Positions 1 through 6,260 of a stretch of 38,081 nucleotides of DNA are shown one piece after another. The position numbers were made by a program, and so were the translations under genes. The stretch's first letter is position 1; every line of letters starts with the position of its first letter. The stretch spans positions 1 through 38,081 of the forward strand of contig CAMJFY010000012.1 in NCBI GenBank assembly GCA_946405105.1. Direction: 5' to 3'. Below the pieces are notes generated by a model that searched no databases, was not told the DNA's origin, and was given only the letters and a program-made list of their open reading frames with translations. Source of the stretch: an uncultured Caryophanales bacterium (GTDB lineage: Bacteria > Bacillota_I > Bacilli_A > Acholeplasmatales > Anaeroplasmataceae).

Positions 1-40
1 TAGTAAGTTAAATCTTGCGAGAGTAGGTAGCTGCCAGGCT
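1..40 (+). rRNA. rrf: 5S ribosomal RNA, 3' end (cut by the window edge)
   Basis: The first 40 bases match the conserved end of bacterial 5S rRNA: a GCGAGAGTAGG segment followed by the closing strand CTGCCAGG. The 5' two thirds lie outside the window. A terminator follows at 66-95, so this should be the end of an rRNA operon. The exact last base cannot be fixed without the partner strand. Confidence 0.85.
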
Positions 41-65
41 GTCTCTTTGTAATATTTGATTATCG

Positions 66-95
66 ACTTCAGTTATATCTGAAGTTTTATTTTTA
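66..95 (+). terminator. Intrinsic terminator of the rRNA operon
   Basis: A seven-base stem, ACTTCAG with CTGAAGT, has a six-base loop and is followed by a T-rich run to 95. It lies 25 bases past the 5S end. Confidence 0.8.
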
Positions 96-110
96 ATAGC
101 CATATTCTTA

Positions 111-139
111 TTGACAAAAAAAGTATCTTATTATAAAAT
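111..139 (+). promoter_or_regulatory. Promoter for tRNA-Val/tRNA-Thr
   Basis: TTGACA at 111-116 and TAAAAT at 134-139 are separated by 17 bases, a near-consensus sigma-A promoter. It starts right after the rRNA terminator and 18 bases before the first tRNA, so the tRNAs have their own transcription start. Confidence 0.75.
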
Positions 140-156
140 TTTTAGTGTCAATATTT

Positions 157-232
157 GGAGGTTTAGCTCAGTTGGGAGAGCATTTGCCTTACAAGCAAAG
201 GGTCAGCGGTTCGAGCCCGTTAACCTCCACCA
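157..232 (+). tRNA. tRNA-Val (anticodon TAC)
   Basis: Acceptor stem GGAGGTT pairs with AACCTCC. The anticodon stem is TTTGC/GCAAA and the loop CTTACAA gives anticodon TAC at 190-192. A TTCGA T-loop is present and the 3' CCA is encoded. Confidence 0.95.
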
Positions 233-236
233 TTAT

Positions 237-312
<76 letters not shown>

Positions 313-324
313 CTTATACTAATC

Positions 325-360
325 AGCGTTGATTAATTTCAGCGCTTTTTTTATTTTTTT
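325..360 (+). terminator. Intrinsic terminator after tRNA-Thr
   Basis: AGCGTTGA pairs with TCAGCGCT (one G-T pair) around a six-base loop, followed by a long T run interrupted by one A. Confidence 0.8.
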
Positions 361-374
361 AATTATATTTATGA

Positions 375-380
375 TATAAT
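375..380 (+). promoter_or_regulatory. -10 element upstream of pyk
   Basis: A perfect TATAAT lies 20 bases before the pyk start. The matching -35 position falls in the T-run of the preceding terminator and is weak, so this is only a partial promoter call. Confidence 0.5.
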
Positions 381-400
381 TAATACAAGAAGGTGATTTT

Positions 401-1822
401 ATGCGTAAGACAAAAATTATTTGTACCTTAGGTCCTGCATGTGATGATGATGCATTATTAAAGGAAATGATTAAAAATGGTCTTGATTGTGCAAGATTAA
501 ATTTTTCTCATGGAACACATGAGGAACAAAAGGTAAGAATGGATAGAGTAAAAAGAGTAAGAGAAGAATTAGGTATTCCTCTACCTATTTTATTAGATAC
601 AAAGGGTCCTGAAATTCGTGTTAGAACTTTCAAGGATGGTAAGGTTGAATTAAAGAAGGGTCAAGAATTTAAATTCTGTGCTGACTTTGATTTAATTGGT
701 GATGAAACAAAGGTTGGCCTAACATATCCTGATTTGACTAAATATGTTAATAAGCCAGGAATTAAAATTTTAGCTGATGATGGTAAGATGTCATTTGAAA
801 CTGTAAGAGTTGAAGGCAAAGATATTGTTACTAAGGTTTTAAATGATGGTTATTTATCTAATAAGAAATCAATTAATATTCCTAATGTAGTAGTTGATAT
901 GCCATATGTATCAGAAGCAGATAGAAAAGATATTATCTTTGGTATTCAAGAATGTGTTGATTATATTGCAGCATCATTCGTAAGAAGAAAAGAAGATGTA
1001 TTCGAAATTAGAAAGATATTAGATCAATATGATACATCTGGTAAGATTAGAATTATTTCTAAGATTGAAAATACTGAAGGTATCCAAAAGATGGATGAAA
1101 TAATTGAAGCATCTGACGGTATCATGGTAGCTCGTGGAGATATGGGTGTTGAGGTTCCATTCAAGTGCTTACCTCCAATTCAAAAAGAATTAATTAGAAA
1201 ATGTTATGAATCAGGTAAGATTGTTGTTACTGCAACACAAATGCTAGATTCAATGCAACAAAATCCACGTCCAACAAGAGCAGAGGTATCAGATGTTGCT
1301 AACGCTATCTTTGATGGCACAACAGCAATCATGTTATCAGGAGAATCAGCTGCAGGTAAATATCCATTAGAATCTGTATCAGCAATGAGAGATATTGCTG
1401 ATTTTACTGAAACTAATATTGATTTTAAGAAGAAATTCTTTGAAAAAGATCTAAATTTAGGAGATGACTTCTTATCAGCTATTTGTAATGCAGCTGCATT
1501 AACTGCATACCAAGTAGATGCAAAAGCAATTATTTGTGTTACTAACCATGGTCAAACTGCATTTAAGATTTCTGCATATAGACCATCTTGCCCAATTATT
1601 GCAATAACAGTAAATGCTAAATCATGTAGACAATTAAATCTAGCATGGAATGTATACCCTGTTTATGCTGAGAAAAAGAACACAATTGATGAATTATTCC
1701 AATACGCAATTGATAAGGCTTTAGAAACAAAAATTGTTAAGCCTGGCGATAAAGTAATTATTACTGGTGCTTCAGGTGTTGGAGAAGCAATTACAGATAC
1801 AATTAAAATCCATATTTTATAA
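401..1822 (+). CDS. pyk: Pyruvate kinase
   Basis: Transfers phosphate from phosphoenolpyruvate to ADP, the last ATP-yielding step of glycolysis, in the cytoplasm. The family signatures are present: LNFSHG at residues 33-38, DTKGPEIR at 66-73 (start of the B domain), the catalytic lysine K221 in KIENTEG, MVARGD at 242-247, and the strongly conserved ATQMLDSM...PTRAEVSDVAN stretch with GESAAG after it. At 473 residues it is the standard three-domain form and lacks the extra PEP-utiliser-like C-terminal domain of Bacillus pyruvate kinase. AAGGTG lies five bases before the ATG. The gene stands alone between two tRNA clusters and has its own terminator. Its allosteric effector cannot be read from the sequence. 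Confidence 0.97.
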   Translation: MRKTKIICTLGPACDDDALLKEMIKNGLDCARLNFSHGTHEEQKVRMDRVKRVREELGIPLPILLDTKGPEIRVRTFKDGKVELKKGQEFKFCADFDLIGDETKVGLTYPDLTKYVNKPGIKILADDGKMSFETVRVEGKDIVTKVLNDGYLSNKKSINIPNVVVDMPYVSEADRKDIIFGIQECVDYIAASFVRRKEDVFEIRKILDQYDTSGKIRIISKIENTEGIQKMDEIIEASDGIMVARGDMGVEVPFKCLPPIQKELIRKCYESGKIVVTATQMLDSMQQNPRPTRAEVSDVANAIFDGTTAIMLSGESAAGKYPLESVSAMRDIADFTETNIDFKKKFFEKDLNLGDDFLSAICNAAALTAYQVDAKAIICVTNHGQTAFKISAYRPSCPIIAITVNAKSCRQLNLAWNVYPVYAEKKNTIDELFQYAIDKALETKIVKPGDKVIITGASGVGEAITDTIKIHIL

Positions 1823-1823
1823 G

Positions 1824-1853
1824 AAAAATGCCCATTTTACTGGGCATTTTTTT
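1824..1853 (+). terminator. Intrinsic terminator of pyk
   Basis: AAAATGCCCA pairs with TGGGCATTTT around a six-base TTTTAC loop, ending in seven or more Ts. It starts directly after the stop codon. Confidence 0.9.
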
Positions 1854-1878
1854 AAATTAAAAAAAGTAAAAAAATCTA

Positions 1879-1907
1879 TTGATTAATTATTTTTATTATG
1901 CTATAAT
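1879..1907 (+). promoter_or_regulatory. Promoter for tRNA-Pro/tRNA-Gly
   Basis: TTGATT at 1879-1884 and TATAAT at 1902-1907 with a 17-base spacer, 32 bases before tRNA-Pro. Confidence 0.75.
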
Positions 1908-1939
1908 AAACGAGCGTATTTGGTAGAAATGCCGTATAT

Positions 1940-2016
1940 CGGGATTTAGCTCAGCTTGGTAGAGCGCTTGGTTTGGGACCAAGATGTCGTAGGTTCGAAT
2001 CCTATAATCCCGACCA
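1940..2016 (+). tRNA. tRNA-Pro (anticodon TGG)
   Basis: Acceptor stem CGGGATT pairs with AATCCCG. The anticodon arm CTTGG/CCAAG has loop TTTGGGA, so anticodon TGG reads CCA. CCA is encoded; 77 nt. Confidence 0.95.
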
Positions 2017-2025
2017 TTTATATAT

Positions 2026-2099
2026 GCGAGTGTAGTTCAATGGTAGAACCTTAGCCTTCCAAGCTAACTACGTGGGTTCGATTCCCATCACTCGCTCCA
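2026..2099 (+). tRNA. tRNA-Gly (anticodon TCC)
   Basis: Acceptor stem GCGAGTG pairs with CACTCGC, discriminator T, CCA encoded. The anticodon arm TTAGC/GCTAA has loop CTTCCAA, so anticodon TCC reads GGA. It is nine bases after tRNA-Pro. Confidence 0.95.
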
Positions 2100-2112
2100 A
2101 AATAATAATAAT

Positions 2113-2135
2113 GCACTGGATACAGTGCTTTTTTA
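2113..2135 (+). terminator. Intrinsic terminator after tRNA-Gly
   Basis: GCACTG and CAGTGC form a perfect six-pair stem with a GATA loop, followed by six Ts. Confidence 0.85.
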
Positions 2136-2165
2136 TTTTCATTATTAAATTATTAATAATTGGTG

Positions 2166-2194
2166 TTCAATTTTCAATTGAATTATGTTATATT
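2166..2194 (+). promoter_or_regulatory. Probable promoter of the DUF1538/PII-like operon
   Basis: TTCAAT at 2166-2171 and TATATT at 2189-2194 with a 17-base spacer. Both boxes differ from consensus. An alternative -10, TATTAT, starts two bases later. Confidence 0.5.
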
Positions 2195-2226
2195 ATCATG
2201 CGTAGAGATTAGAGGTAGTAGGATAA

Positions 2227-3753
2227 ATGATTAAGGAATTGTTAAGTGAGCTAAAGAAGTCATGCTTTTCAGTTTTACCAATTTATATATTAGTTTTGGT
2301 ATTGATGCTATTTAAGGTTATCGCCTTAACTGGAAATGAGATTTTATCATTTTCTTTAGCGACAATATTTTTAATTATAGGAATTTCACTATTTAATTAT
2401 GGTGCAGAGCACGCAATGACACCAATCGGAAGAATGGTTGGTAAGGGATTAACAAAACAAGGAAAGGTATTCGTTCTTTTAGTAGTAGTATTTATTTTTG
2501 GTTTGTTAATAACAATAGCTGAGCCTGATTTATCAGTATTAGCTACTCAAACAGAATCTGTTTTCCCTAAATTGTTATTAATTATATCAATTGGTGTATC
2601 TGTAGGATTTTTCTTGTTACTTGCAATATTAAAAATTTTAAAGAAAATAAATTTAATTAGAATATTAAGTGTTTTATATATGTTTGCCTTTGCAATGGTA
2701 GCTTTATTAGCATACCAAGGCAAAGAAAACATGGTAGCATTATGCTTTGATGGTGGTGGTGTTACTACAGGACCAATGACTGTACCATTTTTAATGTCTT
2801 TAGGTGCAGGTATTGCATTAATATTAGCTCAAAAGAGTGAAAAGGATGCATCATTCGGATTCATTGCTTTCTCATCAATTGGACCAGTTATTGTAATGTT
2901 GTTGTTATCACTTTTCTCTAAAGGAAATATGGTGTATGAATTACCAGATTATTCTGTCAGTGATAATTTCTTTCTAGAATATATTATTTGTATTTGGCAT
3001 AAAGTAAGAGAAGTAGGCTTATCTATTTCATTATTATTTATTTGTTATTTAGTAATTGATTTAATATTCTTACATTCAGGAAAAAAGAAAATATTATATA
3101 TGGTTAATGGATTAATATTTGCATATATAGGACTTGTATTATTCTTAGCTGCAGTTGATGCAACATATATAGGTATTGGATTTAAGATTGGTGAAGAATT
3201 ATCTAATTGTGATACTGCAATTGTTGTTATAATTGCATTTATAATTGGATCACTTACAGTATTAGCCGAACCAGCAATTAAGATTTTAATTTCTCAAGTA
3301 GAAGAAATGACTAATGGTTTAGTAAAAAGAAGAAGTCTTCTTGCAGCACTAGCAATTGGTGTTGGTGTAGCAATAAGCTTAGCATTTATTAGAATAATAT
3401 TTAAATTCTCTATTTTATATATTATTATTCCTGGTTATATTATTTGTTTTGTTCTTGCATTCTTTGTTCCAAAGATTTATACAGCAATCGCATTTGATGC
3501 TGGTGGAGTTGCATCAGGTCCATTAACATCAAGCTTTATATTACCTATGGCATTAGGTGTATGCTCTAAGCTTGCACCAGATGGAATATTATCATATGGA
3601 TTTGGTATTGTTTCTTTAGTTGCTTTAAGTCCATTGCTTTCTATTGAAATATTAGGTGTATTCTCAGTATTCAATAACAAGCGTAAGGTAAAGAGTGAAA
3701 TAAAGAAAGCATTAAGGGAAGAAGATAAGATTATCATATCTTTTGGTGATTAA
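2227..3753 (+). CDS. DUF1538 family integral membrane protein (putative transporter)
   Basis: A 508-residue protein with about twelve hydrophobic segments, built as an internal duplication. An AEP motif at residues 98-100 is followed by FDGGGVTTGP at 174-183. The same pair recurs as AEP at 347-349 and FDAGGVASGP at 423-432, so both marks are offset by exactly 249 residues. This glycine-rich signature following a helix is what I recognise as DUF1538. The substrate is not known to me. Polar, glycine-rich stretches inside two membrane repeats suggest broken or re-entrant helices of a transporter or channel (inference). Two PII-like genes follow within one base or less, so transport may be gated by a PII-type sensor, as in the AmtB-GlnK or SbtA-SbtB pairs. 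The start has AGGAT just upstream and AGAGG 11 bases upstream. Confidence 0.8.
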   Translation: MIKELLSELKKSCFSVLPIYILVLVLMLFKVIALTGNEILSFSLATIFLIIGISLFNYGAEHAMTPIGRMVGKGLTKQGKVFVLLVVVFIFGLLITIAEPDLSVLATQTESVFPKLLLIISIGVSVGFFLLLAILKILKKINLIRILSVLYMFAFAMVALLAYQGKENMVALCFDGGGVTTGPMTVPFLMSLGAGIALILAQKSEKDASFGFIAFSSIGPVIVMLLLSLFSKGNMVYELPDYSVSDNFFLEYIICIWHKVREVGLSISLLFICYLVIDLIFLHSGKKKILYMVNGLIFAYIGLVLFLAAVDATYIGIGFKIGEELSNCDTAIVVIIAFIIGSLTVLAEPAIKILISQVEEMTNGLVKRRSLLAALAIGVGVAISLAFIRIIFKFSILYIIIPGYIICFVLAFFVPKIYTAIAFDAGGVASGPLTSSFILPMALGVCSKLAPDGILSYGFGIVSLVALSPLLSIEILGVFSVFNNKRKVKSEIKKALREEDKIIISFGD

Positions 3754-3754
3754 T

Positions 3755-4081
3755 ATGAAGACAAATACACATTTAACTAAATTATATTTAATGGTAATTA
3801 CTTTACCAAAAGGAAAAAAAGAAATAATTGGTGATATGTTAGAAAGATATGATGTAACAGCATATCTATCTACATTAGCTCGTGGAGCTATTGATAAAAC
3901 ATTCACTAAGGATCTAATGTTTTGTGTTATCAAAGAAGATCAAATAAAAGATGCAATGCTAAAGATTGAAGATAAATTTGCTAAATTTAGAAGTAATATT
4001 TCAATGGTATATACAATTCCACTCGATAGTATTATAGGAGTATCTAGTTATATGACTTTAGCTAATGGAGGTACAAAATAA
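3755..4081 (+). CDS. PII-like signal protein 1 (short T-loop type)
   Basis: About 108 residues in a predicted beta-alpha-beta-beta-alpha-beta (ferredoxin-like) pattern: strand KLYLMVITLP, helix, strands around TAYLSTLARGAI, strand LMFCVI, helix, strand SMVYTIPL. This is the order of PII proteins, but the region where the nucleotide-gripping T-loop should be is short. I chose the ATG at 3755, one base after the upstream stop, with GGTGAT before it. TTG at 3743 and GTG at 3746 are in frame and would add only four or three residues. Its last base overlaps the next gene, so the two are translationally coupled. Assignment rests on predicted fold and context more than on a strict motif. Confidence 0.6.
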   Translation: MKTNTHLTKLYLMVITLPKGKKEIIGDMLERYDVTAYLSTLARGAIDKTFTKDLMFCVIKEDQIKDAMLKIEDKFAKFRSNISMVYTIPLDSIIGVSSYMTLANGGTK

Positions 4082-4419
4082 TGGATGTAAAATTATATAA
4101 TATTGTTGCTATAGTAAATGAAGGTTATTCCGATTGGGTTATGGAGCTTGCTAAGTTTAAAGGAGCAAGAGGTGGAACTATCATTCCTGCAAACGGTAGT
4201 GTTACTGCTGATGCTATGAAATTATATGGAATTGGAATTCATCCTGAAAAAGAAATTGTTTTAATATTAGTAAATGAAGATTTAGTAAATGGAATATTAG
4301 AATTGCTATATGATAAGCTAGGAAGCCAATCAGAAGCAATGGGTATATTCTTTACATTACCAGTTGCACATGCATCTGAAAATTTATTAGAACAATATAT
4401 AGAAAAAAAAGAAGAATAA
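4081..4419 (+). CDS. PII-like signal protein 2 (full T-loop type)
   Basis: A 112-residue protein with the PII strand-helix order. GARGGTIIP at residues 28-36 resembles the conserved run that leads into the T-loop of PII proteins, and about 15 residues of probable loop follow before strand EIVLILV. It begins on the last base of the preceding gene with GGAGG nine bases upstream. PII proteins are trimers that bind ATP, ADP or cyclic nucleotides between subunits and dock onto membrane transporters. By analogy this one and its neighbour should sense a metabolite and control the DUF1538 protein, possibly as a heteromer (inference). No uridylylation tyrosine can be assigned with confidence. Confidence 0.65.
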   Translation: MDVKLYNIVAIVNEGYSDWVMELAKFKGARGGTIIPANGSVTADAMKLYGIGIHPEKEIVLILVNEDLVNGILELLYDKLGSQSEAMGIFFTLPVAHASENLLEQYIEKKEE

Positions 4420-4423
4420 AATA

Positions 4424-4455
4424 AAAAGCCAACAGATTTGATTCTGTTGGCTTTT
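4424..4455. terminator. Bidirectional terminator between the PII-like operon and purC
   Basis: AAAAGCCAACAGA and TCTGTTGGCTTTT form a perfect 13-pair stem with a six-base loop. The left arm starts with As and the right arm ends in Ts, so it works in both directions between two convergent genes. Confidence 0.9.
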
Positions 4456-4458
4456 AAA

Positions 4459-5142
4459 TTACTTCTTTAAAATTACTTTTGTTAATTCGATTGGATCCAT
4501 GATCTTATCGCCCTTGTATACTCTCATGTTTCCAGATGCGATTTCATCAATTAGTATTACTTCATTGTTGTTGTAACCAAATTCAAATTTGATATCCCAT
4601 AAATCTAAGCCCATTGTCTTTAAATCATCAGCAACAATCTTAGTGATCTTTAATGTTTGTTCCTTAATTGAATCATACATTTCAGCTGTCATAACATTTA
4701 ATGCTACTAAAGCATCCTTAGTTACTAGTGGGTCACCTAAAGCATCATTCTTGAATGTGCATTCAACATATCCGCCTTCAAGTGGTGTACCATTCTTAAT
4801 ATATTCACCATATCTTCTAACAAAAGAACCAGTTGCTACTAGTCTACAAACAACCTCTAGACCATGGCCGAATACCTTTGCAGGTAAAACTTCCATTGTA
4901 GCATTTTCTACATTAGCACTAACATAATGAGTCTTAATTCCAGCCTTCTTTAATATTTCAAAGAAATGGATTGAAGTTTCTAGATTTGATCTACCGATAC
5001 CAGCAATCTTTAAACCAACTTGGTTCTCACCTGGATCAAAAACTCCATCCTTTCCAGTACAATCATCTTTAAATTCTAGTAATACGTTTCCGTTTTCTAA
5101 TTGGAATACATTTTTTGTTTTTCCTTCGTATAATTTTTTCAT
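4459..5142 (-). CDS. purC: SAICAR synthetase (PurC)
   Basis: Joins CAIR and aspartate using ATP to give SAICAR in de novo purine synthesis. The 227-residue protein shows LYEGKTK at residues 4-10, SFVRRYG at 106-112, EFGY at 187-190 and [11 protein letters not shown] at 197-207. The last is usually DEISPDNMR, so the SPD step is ASG here. The part after residue 28 ([18 protein letters not shown]) also differs from the Bacillus-type enzyme, so this looks like a divergent subfamily. AGGAGG lies five bases upstream of the ATG (complement of 5148-5153). It is a lone gene, with no other pur gene nearby. Confidence 0.9.
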   Translation of the reverse strand: MKKLYEGKTKNVFQLENGNVLLEFKDDCTGKDGVFDPGENQVGLKIAGIGRSNLETSIHFFEILKKAGIKTHYVSANVENATMEVLPAKVFGHGLEVVCRLVATGSFVRRYGEYIKNGTPLEGGYVECTFKNDALGDPLVTKDALVALNVMTAEMYDSIKEQTLKITKIVADDLKTMGLDLWDIKFEFGYNNNEVILIDEIASGNMRVYKGDKIMDPIELTKVILKK

Positions 5143-5224
5143 ATTATCCTCCTATACAAAACTATTTTATCACAGATGTTAAAAAAATAAATAATAAAAT
5201 TTTTATATTTATTTATTTTAATTA

Positions 5225-5233
5225 TGGTATAAT
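5225..5233 (+). promoter_or_regulatory. Extended -10 promoter for the small unknown gene
   Basis: TGGTATAAT gives a TGn-extended, perfect -10 box. No convincing -35 box is seen in the AT-rich sequence upstream. The start would lie about 15 bases before the gene, leaving a short leader. Confidence 0.6.
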
Positions 5234-5255
5234 TTTATATCGAAGAGGTATTAAA

Positions 5256-5603
5256 ATGGAAGAAGTAAAAAACAAAATAACAAAAGTCGAAATTGACAAT
5301 TATTCATTAGCTATCACAAAGGGTTATGAATACACTAACAAGGATGGTAAGCATAGATATTCTTATAATGATGTTTACTATGTTGATGGTGAAAGAGTAT
5401 GTAGAAAACATTCAAATGAAAAAGGAGATTTCTATTACAATGTTGAATTAATGGATGTTGTAATTGAAGAATTCCCAATGAAGGATGGAACACAAGGCTC
5501 AAAGACATATCCTTTATCTGAAGTACCTTACTTAGCAGCTAATGCTGATGAGGCAAATGAAGAAGTATTAATGAATTATTTAAAATTTAAAACTCATAGA
5601 TAA
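5256..5603 (+). CDS. Hypothetical protein, 115 residues
   Basis: I do not recognise this protein. I took the start at ATG 5256 because it follows an extended -10 box by 22 bases and an AGAGGT ribosome site; an upstream in-frame extension would run through the promoter. The product is soluble and charged, without a signal peptide or membrane segment. Its N-terminal half is rich in tyrosine (YSLAITKGYEYTNKDGKHRY, then YNDVYYVDGE) and looks mostly beta-stranded; the C-terminal part is probably helical. It has its own promoter and terminator, so it is expressed as a single-gene unit between purC and rpmB, both on the other strand. Confidence 0.65.
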   Translation: MEEVKNKITKVEIDNYSLAITKGYEYTNKDGKHRYSYNDVYYVDGERVCRKHSNEKGDFYYNVELMDVVIEEFPMKDGTQGSKTYPLSEVPYLAANADEANEEVLMNYLKFKTHR

Positions 5604-5607
5604 AAAT

Positions 5608-5634
5608 AAAAAGCTTCGTCTGAAGCTTTTTTTC
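5608..5634 (+). terminator. Intrinsic terminator of the small unknown gene
   Basis: AAAAAGCTTC pairs with GAAGCTTTTT around a four-base GTCT loop, ending in seven Ts. It lies four bases past the stop codon. Confidence 0.85.
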
Positions 5635-5649
5635 GTCCTATAAAGAGCA

Positions 5650-5671
5650 AAAAAACAGGCTAAGGCCTGTT
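5650..5671 (-). terminator. Intrinsic terminator of rpmB
   Basis: Read on the minus strand, AACAGGC pairs with GCCTGTT around a four-base loop and is followed by a run of seven Ts (the A run on the plus strand ending at 5655). It lies 29 bases downstream of the rpmB stop. Confidence 0.8.
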
Positions 5672-5699
5672 AAATGCGCACAATTTTGAACCTATTTAA

Positions 5700-5888
5700 T
5701 TAAGCTCTTTCAATCTTTGCCTTCTTTAATGCTCTAGCAGAAATCTTAACCTTCTTAACATTTCCGTTTTCGTCTTTGATATGTACTGTTTGAAGGTTAG
5801 CCTTCCAAGTACGACGAGTAGCATTTAAAGCATGAGATCTCTTGTTACCTGTAACTGTAGTTTTACCAGTTAAATAACATTTTGCCAT
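5700..5888 (-). CDS. rpmB: 50S ribosomal protein L28
   Basis: Small protein of the large ribosomal subunit. The 62 residues carry the L28 pattern: [12 protein letters not shown] near the start, [11 protein letters not shown], and NLQTVHI, with a basic C-terminus. Only one cysteine (C4) is present, so this is the zinc-free type. AAGGAGGT (complement of 5896-5903) lies seven bases before the ATG. It is transcribed as a single gene, divergent from fakA, as rpmB often is next to the asp23/fakA locus in Bacilli. No asp23 gene is present here. Confidence 0.95.
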   Translation of the reverse strand: MAKCYLTGKTTVTGNKRSHALNATRRTWKANLQTVHIKDENGNVKKVKISARALKKAKIERA

Positions 5889-5928
5889 AGTTACTACCTC
5901 CTTGCAACAAAAATCATTCAGCCCTAAT

Positions 5929-5957
5929 ATTTTACATTATATAAAAATAAATAGCAA
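5929..5957 (-). promoter_or_regulatory. Promoter of rpmB
   Basis: On the minus strand TTGCTA (5957-5952) and TAAAAT (5934-5929) are 17 bases apart. The resulting leader is about 35 bases and holds the strong ribosome site. Confidence 0.6.
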
Positions 5958-6037
5958 GAACTTTTTTTAAAAAAGTAACATTTAATATTATAATGTAATT
6001 ATAATTATTAATAGACGTTCTAGAAGTGCTCTTTTAT

Positions 6038-6066
6038 TTGACAATTTGACTAATAAGTGATAATAT
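6038..6066 (+). promoter_or_regulatory. Promoter of the fakA leader
   Basis: A perfect TTGACA at 6038-6043 is followed after 17 bases by TAATAT at 6061-6066. Transcription should start near 6073, leaving a leader of about 188 nt before fakA. Confidence 0.65.
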
Positions 6067-6072
6067 TGTTAT

Positions 6073-6260
6073 AACTAGTTTATTGTGGATAACACAATGT
6101 GGGGGAACTAGATAAAGGAGGATTATTATACGGACGTGGTTTTTGCTAATTTTATGAAAAATTAGAAATTGATAATATTTTATTTTAATTAAGTTAAACG
6201 AAAATACAGCGGGGCTGTATATTACATATATTATATTTTAATCTTAGGAGGTATTACCAC
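6073..6260 (+). promoter_or_regulatory. Long structured leader of fakA with an orphan ribosome site
   Basis: This fills most of the 372-base gap between rpmB and fakA. It holds nested stems CTAGTT/AACTAG (6075-6080 with 6106-6111) and ATTGTG/CACAAT (6082-6087 with 6093-6098). A strong AAGGAGG follows at 6115-6121, with no ATG, GTG or TTG at the right distance after it. There is an 8-pair hairpin CTAATTTT/AAAATTAG at 6146-6165 and a 7-pair hairpin ATACAGC/GCTGTAT at 6204-6220. Neither of these is followed by a clean T run. The real fakA ribosome site is AGGAGGT near 6247. I cannot match the leader to a known riboswitch. Confidence 0.5.

Noticed and set aside
4589-4927. Open frame of 112 codons on the plus strand, opposite purC
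   Set aside because: It lies wholly inside purC on the opposite strand, has no ribosome site and gives a low-complexity Ser/Thr-rich product; purC has full family motifs.
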